A stretch of 38,503 nucleotides of DNA, taken from the NCBI GenBank assembly GCA_024401745.1, contig JAKSKK010000019.1, positions 1-38,503 on the forward strand, given 5' to 3'. The position numbers and the translations under genes were made by a program. The stretch is from Bacteroidales bacterium. GTDB lineage: Bacteria; Bacteroidota; Bacteroidia; Bacteroidales; UBA932. Of the stretch, positions 1 through 8,901 are shown in pieces. Position 1 is the first letter of the stretch, and every line of letters starts with the position of its first letter. Under the pieces are notes generated by a model, which had not been told where the DNA came from, did not search any database, and was given only the letters and a program-made list of their open reading frames with translations.

Positions 1-9
1 ACATAACAA

Positions 10-43
10 AACCCCGAAAGTTTTTTGTCTAACTTTCGGGGTT
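10..43 (-). terminator. Perfect 13-bp hairpin, probable intrinsic terminator
   Basis: AACCCCGAAAGTT (10-22) and AACTTTCGGGGTT (31-43) form a perfect 13-bp stem with an 8-base loop. Read on the minus strand, the stem is followed by TTGTTATGT, a weak U-tract; on the plus strand it is followed by CATGTCACC, which is not U-rich. A minus-strand terminator is therefore favoured, but a gene off the left edge could also end here. Confidence 0.55.
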
Positions 44-87
44 CATGTCACCTTCGGGCCGAGGTTCTTTTATTTCTGAAATTTCCT

Positions 88-218
88 GATGAACAAAATC
101 TTCAATATTGTTCATTGCAACGATGCTTTTCGGCCTTGGATGAACAAATTCGCCATATTTGTTCATTTGGACTGATTATTTGGCTACGCGATGAACATAA
201 TCCCCGAATTTGTTCATC
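88..218. repeat. Three 29-bp palindromic units at exact 51-bp period
   Basis: Units lie at 88-116, 139-167 and 190-218. Each begins GATGAACA and ends TTGTTCAT plus one base, so each is a dyad with arms of about 9-10 bp around a variable centre of about 9 bp. The start-to-start distance is 51 bp both times, close to five helical turns. Centres and the 22-bp gaps between units are not conserved; only the arms are. This fits operator-like sites or a short palindromic repeat family better than a CRISPR, whose whole repeat would be conserved. No gene is visible here; an open frame across the repeats encodes a 17-residue periodic peptide that is explained by the DNA repeat. Confidence 0.75.
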
Positions 219-244
219 TGAACTATGGGCGTAGATGATTGGCG

Positions 245-475
245 CCTTTTGTGGCTGCGCAAACTGCGACGCCACCGATGCGAGGCGACATGCAAGAGAG
301 GCGCCCGGGCGGAAACCGCCACGAGACGCCGGTTCGCGAAGCGGATTGCGAGGACTGTCGAGCCGAGACGCGAATAGCGGCAAGGCTTGCTCCGCAGCAA
401 AGGCGATGAGAAGGGCTCCGCCAGCCTCTCGCCGCTCTGAGCCGAGCACGGGGGCGACCGCAGTGCGCCCGCAAA
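245..475. repeat. GC-rich multi-hairpin element, non-coding
   Basis: This gene-free stretch is a string of short inverted repeats: GTGGC 251-255 with GCCAC 271-275 (inner CGCA/TGCG), GGCGG 308-312 with CCGCC 316-320, the palindrome TTCGCGAA 333-340, GGCGA 402-406 with TCGCC 429-433 (inner GGCT/AGCC), and GGGCG 452-456 with CGCCC 466-470. It shares words in the same order and at similar spacing with the hairpin-rich insertion inside purL: GCGAAGCGGA (336-345), GCCGA (362-366), AGCGG (376-380) and TTGCTCC (387-393). I infer a non-autonomous palindromic repeat element; a structured RNA is an alternative. Confidence 0.5.
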
Positions 476-484
476 CAAAAAATA

Positions 485-504
485 GCCCAGGCAATCACCT
501 GGGC
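485..504 (-). terminator. Terminator of the pyr operon
   Basis: GCCCAGG (485-491) and CCTGGGC (498-504) form a 7-bp stem with a 6-base loop. On the minus strand the stem is followed by TATTTTTTGTTT, a good U-tract, 22 bp after the pyrB stop codon. This is a standard intrinsic terminator closing the carA-pyrB operon. Confidence 0.85.
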
Positions 505-525
505 TTTTCAGAATATCAGAATAAA

Positions 526-1602
526 TTATTTCACCTTCGAATCGCAGTAGGCGCACCGGACACCGGACTCCGTCTCATGGAACAGATGCTTGATGTTCTC
601 ATGGTTGCAGATGCACTTGGGGTTGCGGCACACAAGGGTGGCGTCCTCGAAGTACTCCGGATGCTCGGGCATCACGTGGCAAGGATCGTCCTTCCACTTC
701 AGCAGACTGTACATCAGCGCCATGCGCACGAACTTGCCGTTCTCAACCTGCCTGAAGTATGCGGCGCGAGGGTCGTCGTCCACCTCCGGCTTGATCTCGT
801 TCACGCGGGGCAGGGGATGCAGCACTGCCATCTTCTCCTTGGCCAGGGCCATCTTCTCAGAATCCAGCACGAAGCTGTCCTTTACGCGCTCGAACTCCTC
901 GAGGTCGAGGAATCGCTCCTGCTGCACGCGGGTCATGTAGAGCACGTCAAGCTCGCCCATCACCTCCTCGATGGTGTGCACCTCGCGGTAGTCGACGCCC
1001 TGCTTGTCGCACACGTCGCTCTTGATGTAGTCGGGGAGCCTGAGCTCGTCCGGCGCAATGAGAATTACCTTCACGCCGTTGTAGCGCGACAGCGCCTTGA
1101 TGAGCGAATGCACGGTGCGGCCGAACTTGAGGTCGCCGCAGAAACCGATGGTGATGCCGTCGATGTGACCCAGCTCGCGCTTGATGGTCAGAAGGTCGGT
1201 CAGGGTCTGGGTGGGATGTGCGTGCGAACCGTCTCCGGCGTTGATGATAGGCACCTTTGACACGGTGGAAGCGATGTACGGTGCGCCCTCGAGCGGGTGA
1301 CGCATTGCTATCACGTCCACGAAATTGCCGACTACGCGCACGGTGTCCTCCACGGTCTCGCCCTTGCTTACCGAGGTGTTCTTGGCGTCAGAGAATCCCA
1401 GCACGTTGCCACCGAGTTCCATCATTGCGGAGGTGAAGCTCAGGCGCGTACGGGTGCTAGGCTCGTAGAAAAGAGTTGCCAACTTGTGATAGCGCAGGCT
1501 GTCGCGGTACTTCTCGCGGTTGGCGATGATGTCCTCTCCCAGAGCGATGATCTGGTCGGTCTCCTGCTTGGTGAGGTCGGTAGGGTCGATGAGATGCTTC
1601 AT
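526..1602 (-). CDS. pyrB: Aspartate carbamoyltransferase with fused PyrI-like zinc ribbon
   Basis: This enzyme condenses carbamoyl phosphate with L-aspartate to carbamoyl aspartate, the committed step of pyrimidine synthesis, in the cytoplasm. The carbamoyl-phosphate loop STRTR is at residues 49-53, HPTQ at 129-132 and HPLPR at 262-266, all intact. The catalytic chain normally ends near residue 305; here about 50 more residues follow with C325-x4-C330-x19-C350-x2-C353. That spacing and the surrounding residues resemble the zinc domain of the regulatory chain PyrI, but the PyrI nucleotide-binding domain is absent and there is no pyrI gene in the operon. The length is 358 residues against about 305-310 for ordinary PyrB. 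It is the last gene of the pyr operon, 7 bp after pyrE, and is followed by a terminator. The family call is very secure; the role of the zinc tail is inferred. Confidence 0.97.
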   Translation of the reverse strand: MKHLIDPTDLTKQETDQIIALGEDIIANREKYRDSLRYHKLATLFYEPSTRTRLSFTSAMMELGGNVLGFSDAKNTSVSKGETVEDTVRVVGNFVDVIAMRHPLEGAPYIASTVSKVPIINAGDGSHAHPTQTLTDLLTIKRELGHIDGITIGFCGDLKFGRTVHSLIKALSRYNGVKVILIAPDELRLPDYIKSDVCDKQGVDYREVHTIEEVMGELDVLYMTRVQQERFLDLEEFERVKDSFVLDSEKMALAKEKMAVLHPLPRVNEIKPEVDDDPRAAYFRQVENGKFVRMALMYSLLKWKDDPCHVMPEHPEYFEDATLVCRNPKCICNHENIKHLFHETESGVRCAYCDSKVK

Positions 1603-1609
1603 AGTCGTG

Positions 1610-2239
1610 TTATTTTATCCAGCTTTCGTCTGAAGGATTGCTGCGGAACTGGAGGATGCGCTCCTTCCAGCCTGCGGCGATGTAGCCCATCTCCTCGGCA
1701 ACTTCAACGAGTGCGTCGAGGTTCGAGAGCGAGTAGTTCACCACATTTGCGGCTGCCAGACGGTCAAGGCCCTTCTGCATGCCGTAGGTGAAGATGCTGA
1801 CGATTCCGAGCACCTCGGCGCCGGCCTCGCGAAGAGCTTCCACAACGTCGATGGCGCTGCTACCGGTAGAGATGAGGTCCTCGATCACGACAACCTTTGC
1901 ACCGGGTTCCAGACGGCCCTCGATGCGGTTGTTGCGGCCGTGGCTCTTTGCCTCGCCACGGACGTATCCCATGGGCATGCCAAGTATGCTGGCTGCGATT
2001 GCAGCGTGGGCGATGCCTGCGGTGCTGGTGCCCATAAGTACCTCAGCCTCAGGGAACTTGGCCTTTACGGTGTCGGCGATTGTCTGCTCCACGATCACGC
2101 GTGCCTCGGGCGCGGTGAGGATGAGGCGGTTATCGCAGTAGATAGGGCTCTTGATGCCGCTTGCCCAGGTGAACGGCTCCTCCGGGCGGAGGAAGACTGC
2201 CTTGATATTCAGCAGCTGCTTTGCTATTTCCTTTTCCAT
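1610..2239 (-). CDS. pyrE: Orotate phosphoribosyltransferase
   Basis: It transfers ribose-5-phosphate from PRPP to orotate, giving OMP. The 209-residue length is typical. The PRPP-binding motif of type I phosphoribosyltransferases is clear as VVVIEDLISTGSSA in the middle of the chain, and the KSHGRNN segment ahead of it is the flexible catalytic loop region. It sits 6 bp after pyrF and 7 bp before pyrB, so it is translated from the same polycistronic message. No oddities are seen. Confidence 0.96.
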   Translation of the reverse strand: MEKEIAKQLLNIKAVFLRPEEPFTWASGIKSPIYCDNRLILTAPEARVIVEQTIADTVKAKFPEAEVLMGTSTAGIAHAAIAASILGMPMGYVRGEAKSHGRNNRIEGRLEPGAKVVVIEDLISTGSSAIDVVEALREAGAEVLGIVSIFTYGMQKGLDRLAAANVVNYSLSNLDALVEVAEEMGYIAAGWKERILQFRSNPSDESWIK

Positions 2240-2245
2240 ATCGAA

Positions 2246-2947
2246 CTAGTATACGAATTCTTCAACGCAGCGGTTGTAGGCTGCAACGGGGTCCTCGGCG
2301 GCGGTGATGGGGCGGCCTACAACTATGAAGTCGGAGCCTATCTCCTTGGCGCGGGCGGGAGTGGTGATGCGCACCTGGTCGTCCTTTGCAGCATCGGCGA
2401 AGCGTATGCCGGGGGTCACGGCGATGAACTCTGCGCCGCACTTCTCCTTGACGATGGATGCCTCGAGAGGGGAGCAGACCACACCGTCGAGCCCTGCCTC
2501 CTTGGCGTTGGCTGCATAGTGGGCGATGGTGTCGGCTATGCTCGCGTTGATGAGCAGTTCCTTCTGCATGCGCTCCTCGCTGGTGGAGGTGAGCTGGGTC
2601 ACGGCGATGAGGATAGGCCTGGTGCCGTCGGGGCGGGTGAGTCCCTCGAGGGCTGCCTTCATCATGTCGATGGTGCCGGCAGCGTGCAGGTTGGTCATGT
2701 CGACGTCGAGGTTGCTGAGCACCCTCATGGTCTTCTTCACGGTGTTGGGTATGTCGTGCAGCTTGAGGTCGAGGAAGATCCTGTGGCCGCGGCGCTTGAT
2801 CTCGCGCACGATCTCGGGGCCGGCTGCGTAGTACAGCTCCATTCCAATCTTCACGAAGGGCTTGCGCTCGCACTCGGCGAACTTGTCGAGGAAGCCAAGG
2901 ACCTCCTCTGCGCTGCTGAAGTCGCAGGCAACGATTACATCTCTCAT
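2246..2947 (-). CDS. pyrF: Orotidine-5'-phosphate decarboxylase
   Basis: It decarboxylates OMP to UMP, the last step of the de novo pathway. The signature [11 protein letters not shown], carrying the Asp-Lys-x-x-Asp catalytic array, is near residues 60-70, and GIRF and the IVVGRPIT phosphate-binding motif are near the C-terminus. The 233-residue length fits the compact, group I enzyme of Firmicutes type; many Bacteroidota have a longer, group II enzyme. Its ATG overlaps the end of pyrD by 4 nt, which indicates translational coupling. Confidence 0.96.
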   Translation of the reverse strand: MRDVIVACDFSSAEEVLGFLDKFAECERKPFVKIGMELYYAAGPEIVREIKRRGHRIFLDLKLHDIPNTVKKTMRVLSNLDVDMTNLHAAGTIDMMKAALEGLTRPDGTRPILIAVTQLTSTSEERMQKELLINASIADTIAHYAANAKEAGLDGVVCSPLEASIVKEKCGAEFIAVTPGIRFADAAKDDQVRITTPARAKEIGSDFIVVGRPITAAEDPVAAYNRCVEEFVY

Positions 2948-3852
2948 ACTATGCCTATGATATCGGTTAGACTTTCAATTCCAAGGCTCTCCATTACTGT
3001 GGGGAGCTTTTCTGTTATCTCCTTGCATACGAAGGGGTTGCGAAGGTTCTCCGCTCCCACCTGAACGGCGGTCGCTCCGGCCATCATCATCTCAATGACG
3101 TCCTCGGCGCTTGCAACGCCGCCGCAGCCCATTATGGGAATGCTGCAGGTGTGGGCCACCTGGTTGACCATCCTTAGCGCCACGGGGAACACGGCCTGGC
3201 CGCTGAACCCGCCGTACTTGTTTGCCAGCACGGGCTTGCGGCGCTTGATGTCGATGCGCATTCCGAGGATGGTGTTTATGAGGGTGAGGCCGTCGGCTCC
3301 TGCATCCTGGCAGGCGCGCGCGATCTCGGTTATGTCGGTGACGTTGGGGCTGAGCTTGATGAACACAGGCTTGCGGCACACAGCCTTAACAGCTGCGGTC
3401 ACTTCGGCGGCAGCCTTTGCGGAAGTGCCGAATGCAAGTCCGCCTCCGTGCACGTTGGGGCAGGAGATGTTCACTTCTATGATGTCGGTCTCAGGAGCGG
3501 CGTCAGCCTTGGCGCAGCACTCTACGTATTCATCGACCGAGAAGCCGCTGATGTTGGCTATCAGCGCACCGCTGAAGCACTTGCGGGCCATGGGGAGCTT
3601 CTGCTCCACGAAGGCCTGGATGCCGGGGTTCTGCAGGCCCACGGAGTTGATCATTCCGCTGGGGGTCTCAGCTATGCGGGGGCATTCGTTGCCGAAGCGC
3701 GCGTCTCTGGTCGTACCCTTGAGCGAGATGCCGCCCAAGACGTTCAGGTCGTAGCAGCCGGCCATCTCGACTCCGAATCCGAAGGTGCCGCTTGCAGGCA
3801 CCACGGGGTTCTTGAGCCTTACGCCGCAAAGATTCACTTCAGTGTTTACCAT
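2944..3852 (-). CDS. pyrD: Dihydroorotate dehydrogenase, class 1B catalytic subunit
   Basis: It oxidises dihydroorotate to orotate with FMN and passes electrons to PyrK and NAD+. The 302-residue length and the active-site segment [12 protein letters not shown] with its catalytic cysteine define class 1; the adjacent pyrK gene indicates subclass 1B. C-terminal FMN phosphate-binding segments ([12 protein letters not shown] and [10 protein letters not shown]) are present. It overlaps pyrK by 7 nt and pyrF by 4 nt. Confidence 0.96.
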   Translation of the reverse strand: MVNTEVNLCGVRLKNPVVPASGTFGFGVEMAGCYDLNVLGGISLKGTTRDARFGNECPRIAETPSGMINSVGLQNPGIQAFVEQKLPMARKCFSGALIANISGFSVDEYVECCAKADAAPETDIIEVNISCPNVHGGGLAFGTSAKAAAEVTAAVKAVCRKPVFIKLSPNVTDITEIARACQDAGADGLTLINTILGMRIDIKRRKPVLANKYGGFSGQAVFPVALRMVNQVAHTCSIPIMGCGGVASAEDVIEMMMAGATAVQVGAENLRNPFVCKEITEKLPTVMESLGIESLTDIIGIV

Positions 3853-4583
3853 ATTATGTCCTCCTTGCTGAATACGGGGCCGTCGGTGCAGATTCGCTTG
3901 GGTCCTTTGGTGGTATGGCAGGTGCAGCCGTAGCAGATTCCGCAGCCGCAGCCCATCCTCTCTTCAAGACTGGCCTCTCCCTGGCCCTCCAGGGTCTCAC
4001 AGACGGACTTCATCATCACTTTGGGGCCGCAGGTATAGAAGTGGTCATACTGTGGCTTCACGGCCGAAATAGCGTCCGTTACGAGGCCTTTGACTCCGCG
4101 GCTGCCGTCCATGGTGGCAATGACCACCTGGGCGCCGAGTGCGCGGTACTCGTTTTCGAGCACTACCTCGCATTCGCGGTTGAATCCGAGCACTACGGTG
4201 ACTTCCTTGCCTTCTGCGCGAAGGTCCTTCACGAGTGTGAAGGCGGGGCTTGCGCCTACTCCGCCGCAGACAACGAGGGCTGCCTTGCGGGTGAGGGTAG
4301 AGTCGAAGCCGTTGCCGAGTCCGGTGAGAACGTCGAGCACGGTGTCGGGCTGCATTGCGCTCATCTCGTCGGTGCCGGCGCCCACGACCTTGTAGATCAT
4401 GTCGAAGCCTTTCTCGTCCCAGCAGGTGGCGGCGATGGGGCGGCGGAGGAACCTGCCGGCAATTGCCACGTCGACGAACTGGCCGCCGCGGCAGAGCTCG
4501 GTGGTGTCACCAAGCAGGCGCATGCGCCAGGTCTTGTCGGCCACGCAGACGTTGCTCCCGATAGTATAAAGACTCTGTTTCAT
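3846..4583 (-). CDS. pyrK: Dihydroorotate dehydrogenase electron-transfer subunit
   Basis: This is the FAD and [2Fe-2S] protein that couples PyrD to NAD+. An N-terminal ferredoxin-reductase-like flavin domain (RRPI flavin motif) is followed by an NAD-binding half with CGGVGASPAFTLVK, and a C-terminal cysteine cluster (CGCGICYGCTCH and a later Cys) supplies the iron-sulfur ligands. I start it at ATG 4583, which shares one base with the carB stop codon (TGATG); an in-frame TTG just upstream is less likely. The protein is 245 residues, normal for the family. Confidence 0.94.
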   Translation of the reverse strand: MKQSLYTIGSNVCVADKTWRMRLLGDTTELCRGGQFVDVAIAGRFLRRPIAATCWDEKGFDMIYKVVGAGTDEMSAMQPDTVLDVLTGLGNGFDSTLTRKAALVVCGGVGASPAFTLVKDLRAEGKEVTVVLGFNRECEVVLENEYRALGAQVVIATMDGSRGVKGLVTDAISAVKPQYDHFYTCGPKVMMKSVCETLEGQGEASLEERMGCGCGICYGCTCHTTKGPKRICTDGPVFSKEDIIW

Positions 4584-7500
4584 CAATGATTGTACTCTTC
4601 GTCGATGGTGGATATTCCGAGGGTGATCTCCTCCAGGACGTCAAGCAGTACGCGTACGGTCTCCAGGGAGGTGAAGATGGTCACGTTGTTCTCCACAGCG
4701 GCGCGGCGTATGCCGTAGCCGTCGAGGCGGGTGCTGTGCTGGTTGATGTCGATGGTGTTGATGACGTAGCTCACGTGTCCCTGGCGCAGGGCGCTCACGA
4801 TGTCGCCGGAACCTTCGCTGATCTTGTGAAGGGTCCTGGTGCGTATGCCGTTCTGCTTCAGGAAAGCTGCCGTTCCGCTGGTGGCCTCGATGTTGAATCC
4901 GAGGTTGTAGAAGCGGCGGATCAGGGGGAGTGCCTCGTCCTTGTCCTTGTCGGCGATGGTAGCGAATACGGTACCGTAGTTGACCACGTGCACGCCTGAT
5001 GCCTGCAGCGACTTGTACAGTGCGCGGTTGAGCGAGTCGTCGTATCCGATGGCCTCGCCGGTCGACTTCATTTCAGGTGAGAGGTATGTGTCGATGCCCT
5101 TGAGCTTGCCGAACGAGAAGGCGGGTGTCTTCACATAGTGGCGGTGGCGCTCAGGGTAGTAGGTTTCGGTGATTCCGAGCTCGGGAAGGCTCTTGCCGAG
5201 CATCACGAGAGTGGCGATCTTTGCCATGGGGATGCCCGTCGACTTCGACAGGAAGGGCACGGTGCGTGATGAGCGGGGGTTGACCTCGATGACGTATACG
5301 TCCTCGTTCTTGTCGACGATGTACTGGATGTTGAAGAGGCCCACGATGCCTATCTCGAGTCCGAGCTTCATGGTGTAGTCGATTATCTGGTCCTTGACCT
5401 TCTGGCTGAGCGAGAAGGAAGGATATACCGAGATGGAGTCGCCTGAGTGGATACCGGTGCGCTCCACGTGCTCCATGATGCCGGGGATGAATACGTTCTT
5501 GCCGTCGCAGATGGCGTCGACCTCGCTCTCCTTACCCATGATGTACTTGTCCACTAGCACGGGGGACTTCTCGTTGATTTCCACTGCGTTATGCAGGTAG
5601 TGGCGGAGTGCTTCCTCGTTGCCGACTATCATCATGGCGCGGCCTCCGAGCACGAATGACGGACGCACGAGCACGGGGTAGCCGATCTCCTCGGCGGCCT
5701 TGACGCCTTCCTCGACGTCAGTCACTGCCTTAGCCTTGGGCTGGGGGATTCCAGTCTTGCGCATGATGGCCTCGAAGAGCTTGCGGTCCTCGGCGTTGTC
5801 GATGGCCTCGATCTGGGTGCCGATGATGGGCACGCCGAACTCAGCCACGGGGCCTGCCAGGTTGATGGCGGTCTGGCCTCCGAGAGTGACTATCACGCCT
5901 TCGGGCTTCTCCAACTCGATCACGTTCATCACGTCCTCGACGGTGAGGGGCTCGAAGTAGAGCTTGTCGGAAATGGTATAGTCGGTCGATACGGTCTCGG
6001 GGTTGTTGTTGATGATGATGGCTTCGTAGCCGGCCTCCCTGATGGCCCAGATCGCGTGTACGGTAGAGTAGTCGAACTCCACGCCCTGGCCGATTCTGAT
6101 CGGGCCTGCGCCCAGCACGAGTATCTTCTTGCGGTCAGATACGATAGACTCGTTCTCCTGGCCGTAGGTAGAGTAGAAGTATGGCACGTCGGCGTCATGC
6201 TCGGCAGCGCAGCTGTCGATGAACTTATATACGGGGCGTATGCCATTCTGCCAGCGGAACTCTATCATCTCTTTCTCGCTGCGTCCCCACAGCTGGCCTA
6301 TGAACTTGTCGCTGAAGCCGTAGAACTTGGCCTGCCTGAGAAGCTCGACGTCGAACTTGTTCTCCTTGAGGGCGTTTTCCATCTTCACGATGTTGGCGAG
6401 CTTCTCGAGGAAGAGCATGTCGATCTTGGTGCAGTCGTAGATCAGGCGCACGTCAACGCCGTTGCGTATGAGCTGTGCGATTCCGAGGATATGGTCGTCG
6501 GGGAACTTCACGATGTAGTTGAAGATCTCCTCGTCAGTCATGAGCTCGAACTTCTTCTTCCAGACGTGGCTGCAGCCTATCTCAAGCGAGCGTATGGCCT
6601 TGAGGAAGCTCTCCTCGAAGTTGCGGCCTATGCTCATCACCTCGCCGGTCGCCTTCATCTGGGTGCCGAGCTCGTTGCTGGCCTCGCTGAACTTGTCGAA
6701 GGGGAAGCGGGGAACCTTGGTGACTATGTAGTCGATGGAGGGCTCGCAGCATGCGGGTGCGTTGGCCACTGTAATCTCGTCGAGTGTGAGGCCCACTGCT
6801 ATCTTGGCTGTCACGCGTGCGATAGGGAAGCCGCTGGCCTTCGATGCCAGTGCCGAAGACCTTGACACGCGGGGATTGACCTCGATTATGTAGTAGTTGA
6901 ACGACAGCGGGTCAAGGGCGAACTGCACGTTGCAGCCACCTTCTATCTTGAGGGCGCGGATGAGCTTGAGGGCGCTCTCGCGCAGGATCTCGTACTCCTT
7001 GTCGGCAAGGGTCTGGGCGGGAGCAACCACGATCGAGTCGCCGGTGTGGATGCCCACAGGGTCAACGTTCTCCATCGAGCAGATGGTGATGGCGGTGTCG
7101 TTCTTGTCTCGCATGACCTCGAACTCTATCTCCTTGTAGCCCTTCACGCTCTTCTCGATGAGCACCTGGTGCACGGGGGAGAGGGCAAGCGCGTTGCGCA
7201 TCATCTCCACGAGCTGCTCCTCGTTATCGGCGAATCCGCCGCCTGTTCCGCCGAGGGTGAAGGCGGGCCTGAGTACTACAGGGTAGCCGATCTTGTTCGC
7301 GGTGGCCATTGCATCCTCCACGCTGTAGCAGATGTCGGAGGGGATGACGGGCTCGCCGAGGCTGATGCACAGCTCCTTGAAGAGCTCGCGGTCCTCAGCC
7401 TGCTCGATGCTGTGGAACGAGGTTCCGAGAATCTCCACGTGGCACTCGTCGAGCACACCCTTGCGGGCGAGCTTCACTGCCAGGTTGAGTCCGGTCTGGC

Positions 7501-7774
7501 CGCCGAGGCCGGGAACTATAGCGTCGGGGCGCTCGTAGCGTATGATCTTTGCAACGTATTCAAGGTCAAGGGGTTCCATATATACCTTGTCGGCAATATG
7601 GGTGTCGGTCATGATGGTGGCGGGGTTGGAATTGACCAGCACCACTTCGTATCCTTCCTCCTTGAGGGCAAGGCATGCCTGTGTACCTGCGTAGTCGAAT
7701 TCTGCGGCCTGGCCGATCACGATGGGGCCGGAGCCTATAACCATTACTTTCTTTATGTCAGTTCTTCTGGGCAT
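4583..7774 (-). CDS. carB: Carbamoyl-phosphate synthase large subunit
   Basis: It makes carbamoyl phosphate from bicarbonate, two ATP and ammonia delivered by CarA. At 1063 residues it has the full family length: two homologous ATP-grasp halves, each opening with a glycine-rich segment ([18 protein letters not shown] near residue 12, and [17 protein letters not shown] in the second half), an oligomerisation region between them and a C-terminal methylglyoxal-synthase-like allosteric domain. The ATP-grasp EVNPR motif appears in both halves. It lies 3 bp after carA and abuts pyrK. It could use free ammonia directly, which matters because CarA has a changed triad. Confidence 0.97.
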   Translation of the reverse strand: MPRRTDIKKVMVIGSGPIVIGQAAEFDYAGTQACLALKEEGYEVVLVNSNPATIMTDTHIADKVYMEPLDLEYVAKIIRYERPDAIVPGLGGQTGLNLAVKLARKGVLDECHVEILGTSFHSIEQAEDRELFKELCISLGEPVIPSDICYSVEDAMATANKIGYPVVLRPAFTLGGTGGGFADNEEQLVEMMRNALALSPVHQVLIEKSVKGYKEIEFEVMRDKNDTAITICSMENVDPVGIHTGDSIVVAPAQTLADKEYEILRESALKLIRALKIEGGCNVQFALDPLSFNYYIIEVNPRVSRSSALASKASGFPIARVTAKIAVGLTLDEITVANAPACCEPSIDYIVTKVPRFPFDKFSEASNELGTQMKATGEVMSIGRNFEESFLKAIRSLEIGCSHVWKKKFELMTDEEIFNYIVKFPDDHILGIAQLIRNGVDVRLIYDCTKIDMLFLEKLANIVKMENALKENKFDVELLRQAKFYGFSDKFIGQLWGRSEKEMIEFRWQNGIRPVYKFIDSCAAEHDADVPYFYSTYGQENESIVSDRKKILVLGAGPIRIGQGVEFDYSTVHAIWAIREAGYEAIIINNNPETVSTDYTISDKLYFEPLTVEDVMNVIELEKPEGVIVTLGGQTAINLAGPVAEFGVPIIGTQIEAIDNAEDRKLFEAIMRKTGIPQPKAKAVTDVEEGVKAAEEIGYPVLVRPSFVLGGRAMMIVGNEEALRHYLHNAVEINEKSPVLVDKYIMGKESEVDAICDGKNVFIPGIMEHVERTGIHSGDSISVYPSFSLSQKVKDQIIDYTMKLGLEIGIVGLFNIQYIVDKNEDVYVIEVNPRSSRTVPFLSKSTGIPMAKIATLVMLGKSLPELGITETYYPERHRHYVKTPAFSFGKLKGIDTYLSPEMKSTGEAIGYDDSLNRALYKSLQASGVHVVNYGTVFATIADKDKDEALPLIRRFYNLGFNIEATSGTAAFLKQNGIRTRTLHKISEGSGDIVSALRQGHVSYVINTIDINQHSTRLDGYGIRRAAVENNVTIFTSLETVRVLLDVLEEITLGISTIDEEYNH

Positions 7775-7777
7775 GGC

Positions 7778-8845
7778 TTAGTCCTCCATATCTTTAATGA
7801 ATTTGTCAAAGAAATCAGTGTCCTCGGGGCCGGGGCAGCCCTCGGGATAGAACTGCACTGCGTTCACCTTGTCGGCAGGGCAGCAGATGCCTTCGATGCA
7901 GTCGTCGGCAACGTCGCGATAGGTCACGGTAAGGCCTGTGCCTTCGAGCGAGATGGGGTCGATCGCGAAGTTGTGGTTGTGCTCGGTGGTGATGATGCGG
8001 CCTGTCTCCATGTTGCGTACGGGGTGCCCGCCGTGGTGGCCGGATGCCATCCTGTAGCTCTTGGCTCCGTAAGCAAGGGCGATGATCTGCTGGCCGAGGC
8101 AGATGCCGTAGATGGGCAGCTTGCCGCGGAGTTCGTTCACCAGGGCTATGATGCCGGGAAGGCGCTCAGGGTCGCCGGGACCGTTAGATATGAGTATGCC
8201 GTCAGGGTTGAAGGCGAGAATGTCCTGCACGGGGGTGTCGAAGGGGACGACGGTCACGTTGCATCCTCTGCGGTTGAGCGCAGACACGATGCTGTGCTTC
8301 ATTCCACAGTCGATTATGACTACGTCGTAGGTGTGGTGAGGAGTGCGTGAGAACCATCTCTTCGCGCAGCTTACCTGAGGCACGGCGTTGGTGCTTACGG
8401 GAGTGAGCGAGATGAGCTTCAGGGCGTCGGCCAGAGGCATGCTCTCATCGACGATGGCGGCGCGCACTGCACCCTTGCCGCGTATGATCCTGGTGATCAT
8501 GCGGGTGTCGAGGCCGCTGAGGCAGGGGACACCCCTTTCCTCAAGCTCCTCTGAGAGGGTCTTGGTGTAGCGGAAGTTCGAGGGCGTGTCGCAGCATTCG
8601 CCGACCACAAGGCCTGCGATTCCTGTAGCGCGTGACTCGAAATCCTCTGCCGTGATTCCGTACTGGCCTATAAGAGGGTAGGTCATTACCACAATCTGTC
8701 CTGCGTATGCCGGGTCAGAGAGAATCTCCTGATATCCCACCATAGAGGTATTGAAAACTATTTCCCCGACGGCCGGTGCCTGCGCTCCCTGACAGAGTCC
8801 GCAGAATTCCTGACCGCTTTCCAGGACAAGCTTCATCTTCTTCAT
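7778..8845 (-). CDS. carA: Carbamoyl-phosphate synthase small (glutaminase) subunit
   Basis: This class I amidotransferase subunit hydrolyses glutamine to feed ammonia to CarB. The oxyanion segment ISNGPGDPE (219-227) and the nucleophile C249 in GICLGQQ are present. The usual VQFHPE motif, which supplies the triad His and Glu, reads VQFYPE here, so the His is Y333 while E335 remains. The usual CLGHQ also reads CLGQQ. The length is 355 residues, normal. It is the first gene of the pyr operon, preceded by a leader with a terminator 19 nt before the ATG. An AAGG stands about 10 nt before the start. Function as the CarB partner is secure; glutaminase activity is doubtful. Confidence 0.94.
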   Translation of the reverse strand: MKKMKLVLESGQEFCGLCQGAQAPAVGEIVFNTSMVGYQEILSDPAYAGQIVVMTYPLIGQYGITAEDFESRATGIAGLVVGECCDTPSNFRYTKTLSEELEERGVPCLSGLDTRMITRIIRGKGAVRAAIVDESMPLADALKLISLTPVSTNAVPQVSCAKRWFSRTPHHTYDVVIIDCGMKHSIVSALNRRGCNVTVVPFDTPVQDILAFNPDGILISNGPGDPERLPGIIALVNELRGKLPIYGICLGQQIIALAYGAKSYRMASGHHGGHPVRNMETGRIITTEHNHNFAIDPISLEGTGLTVTYRDVADDCIEGICCPADKVNAVQFYPEGCPGPEDTDFFDKFIKDMED

Positions 8846-8864
8846 TTCAGTGTACCTTAATATT

Positions 8865-8893
8865 AAAAAAAAGACGGCCCCTTAGGAGTCGTC
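8865..8893 (-). terminator. Leader attenuator of the carA-pyrB operon
   Basis: On the minus strand GACGACTCCT, A, AGGGGCCGTC (8893-8873) folds into a hairpin of about 10 bp with one mismatch and one G-U pair, followed at once by eight Ts (8872-8865). It lies inside the 5' leader, 19 nt before the carA start, so it can only act as a conditional terminator. No plus-strand gene ends here. Confidence 0.8.
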
Positions 8894-8901
8894 AACAGTT
8901 G

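Noticed and set aside
88-218. Possible short CRISPR array
   Set aside because: Only the arms of each unit are conserved, there are just three units, gaps are 22 bp and no cas gene is near.
25-234. Open frame with a repeated DEQxxxxCS-like peptide
   Set aside because: The 17-residue period equals the 51-bp DNA repeat, and frames stay open on the opposite strand too; the palindromic DNA explains it better than a protein.
235-1260. 341-residue plus-strand frame opposite pyrB
   Set aside because: Antisense shadow of pyrB; composition is rich in His, Leu and Val, with no recognisable domain, and it runs through the hairpin element.
7046-8350. 434-residue plus-strand frame opposite carB and carA
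   Set aside because: Antisense to two certain genes; long frames arise from the GC-biased third codon positions.
526-8845. pyrC or pyrI hidden in the pyr operon
   Set aside because: All intergenic gaps are 10 bp or less, and every frame is accounted for; both genes are absent here.
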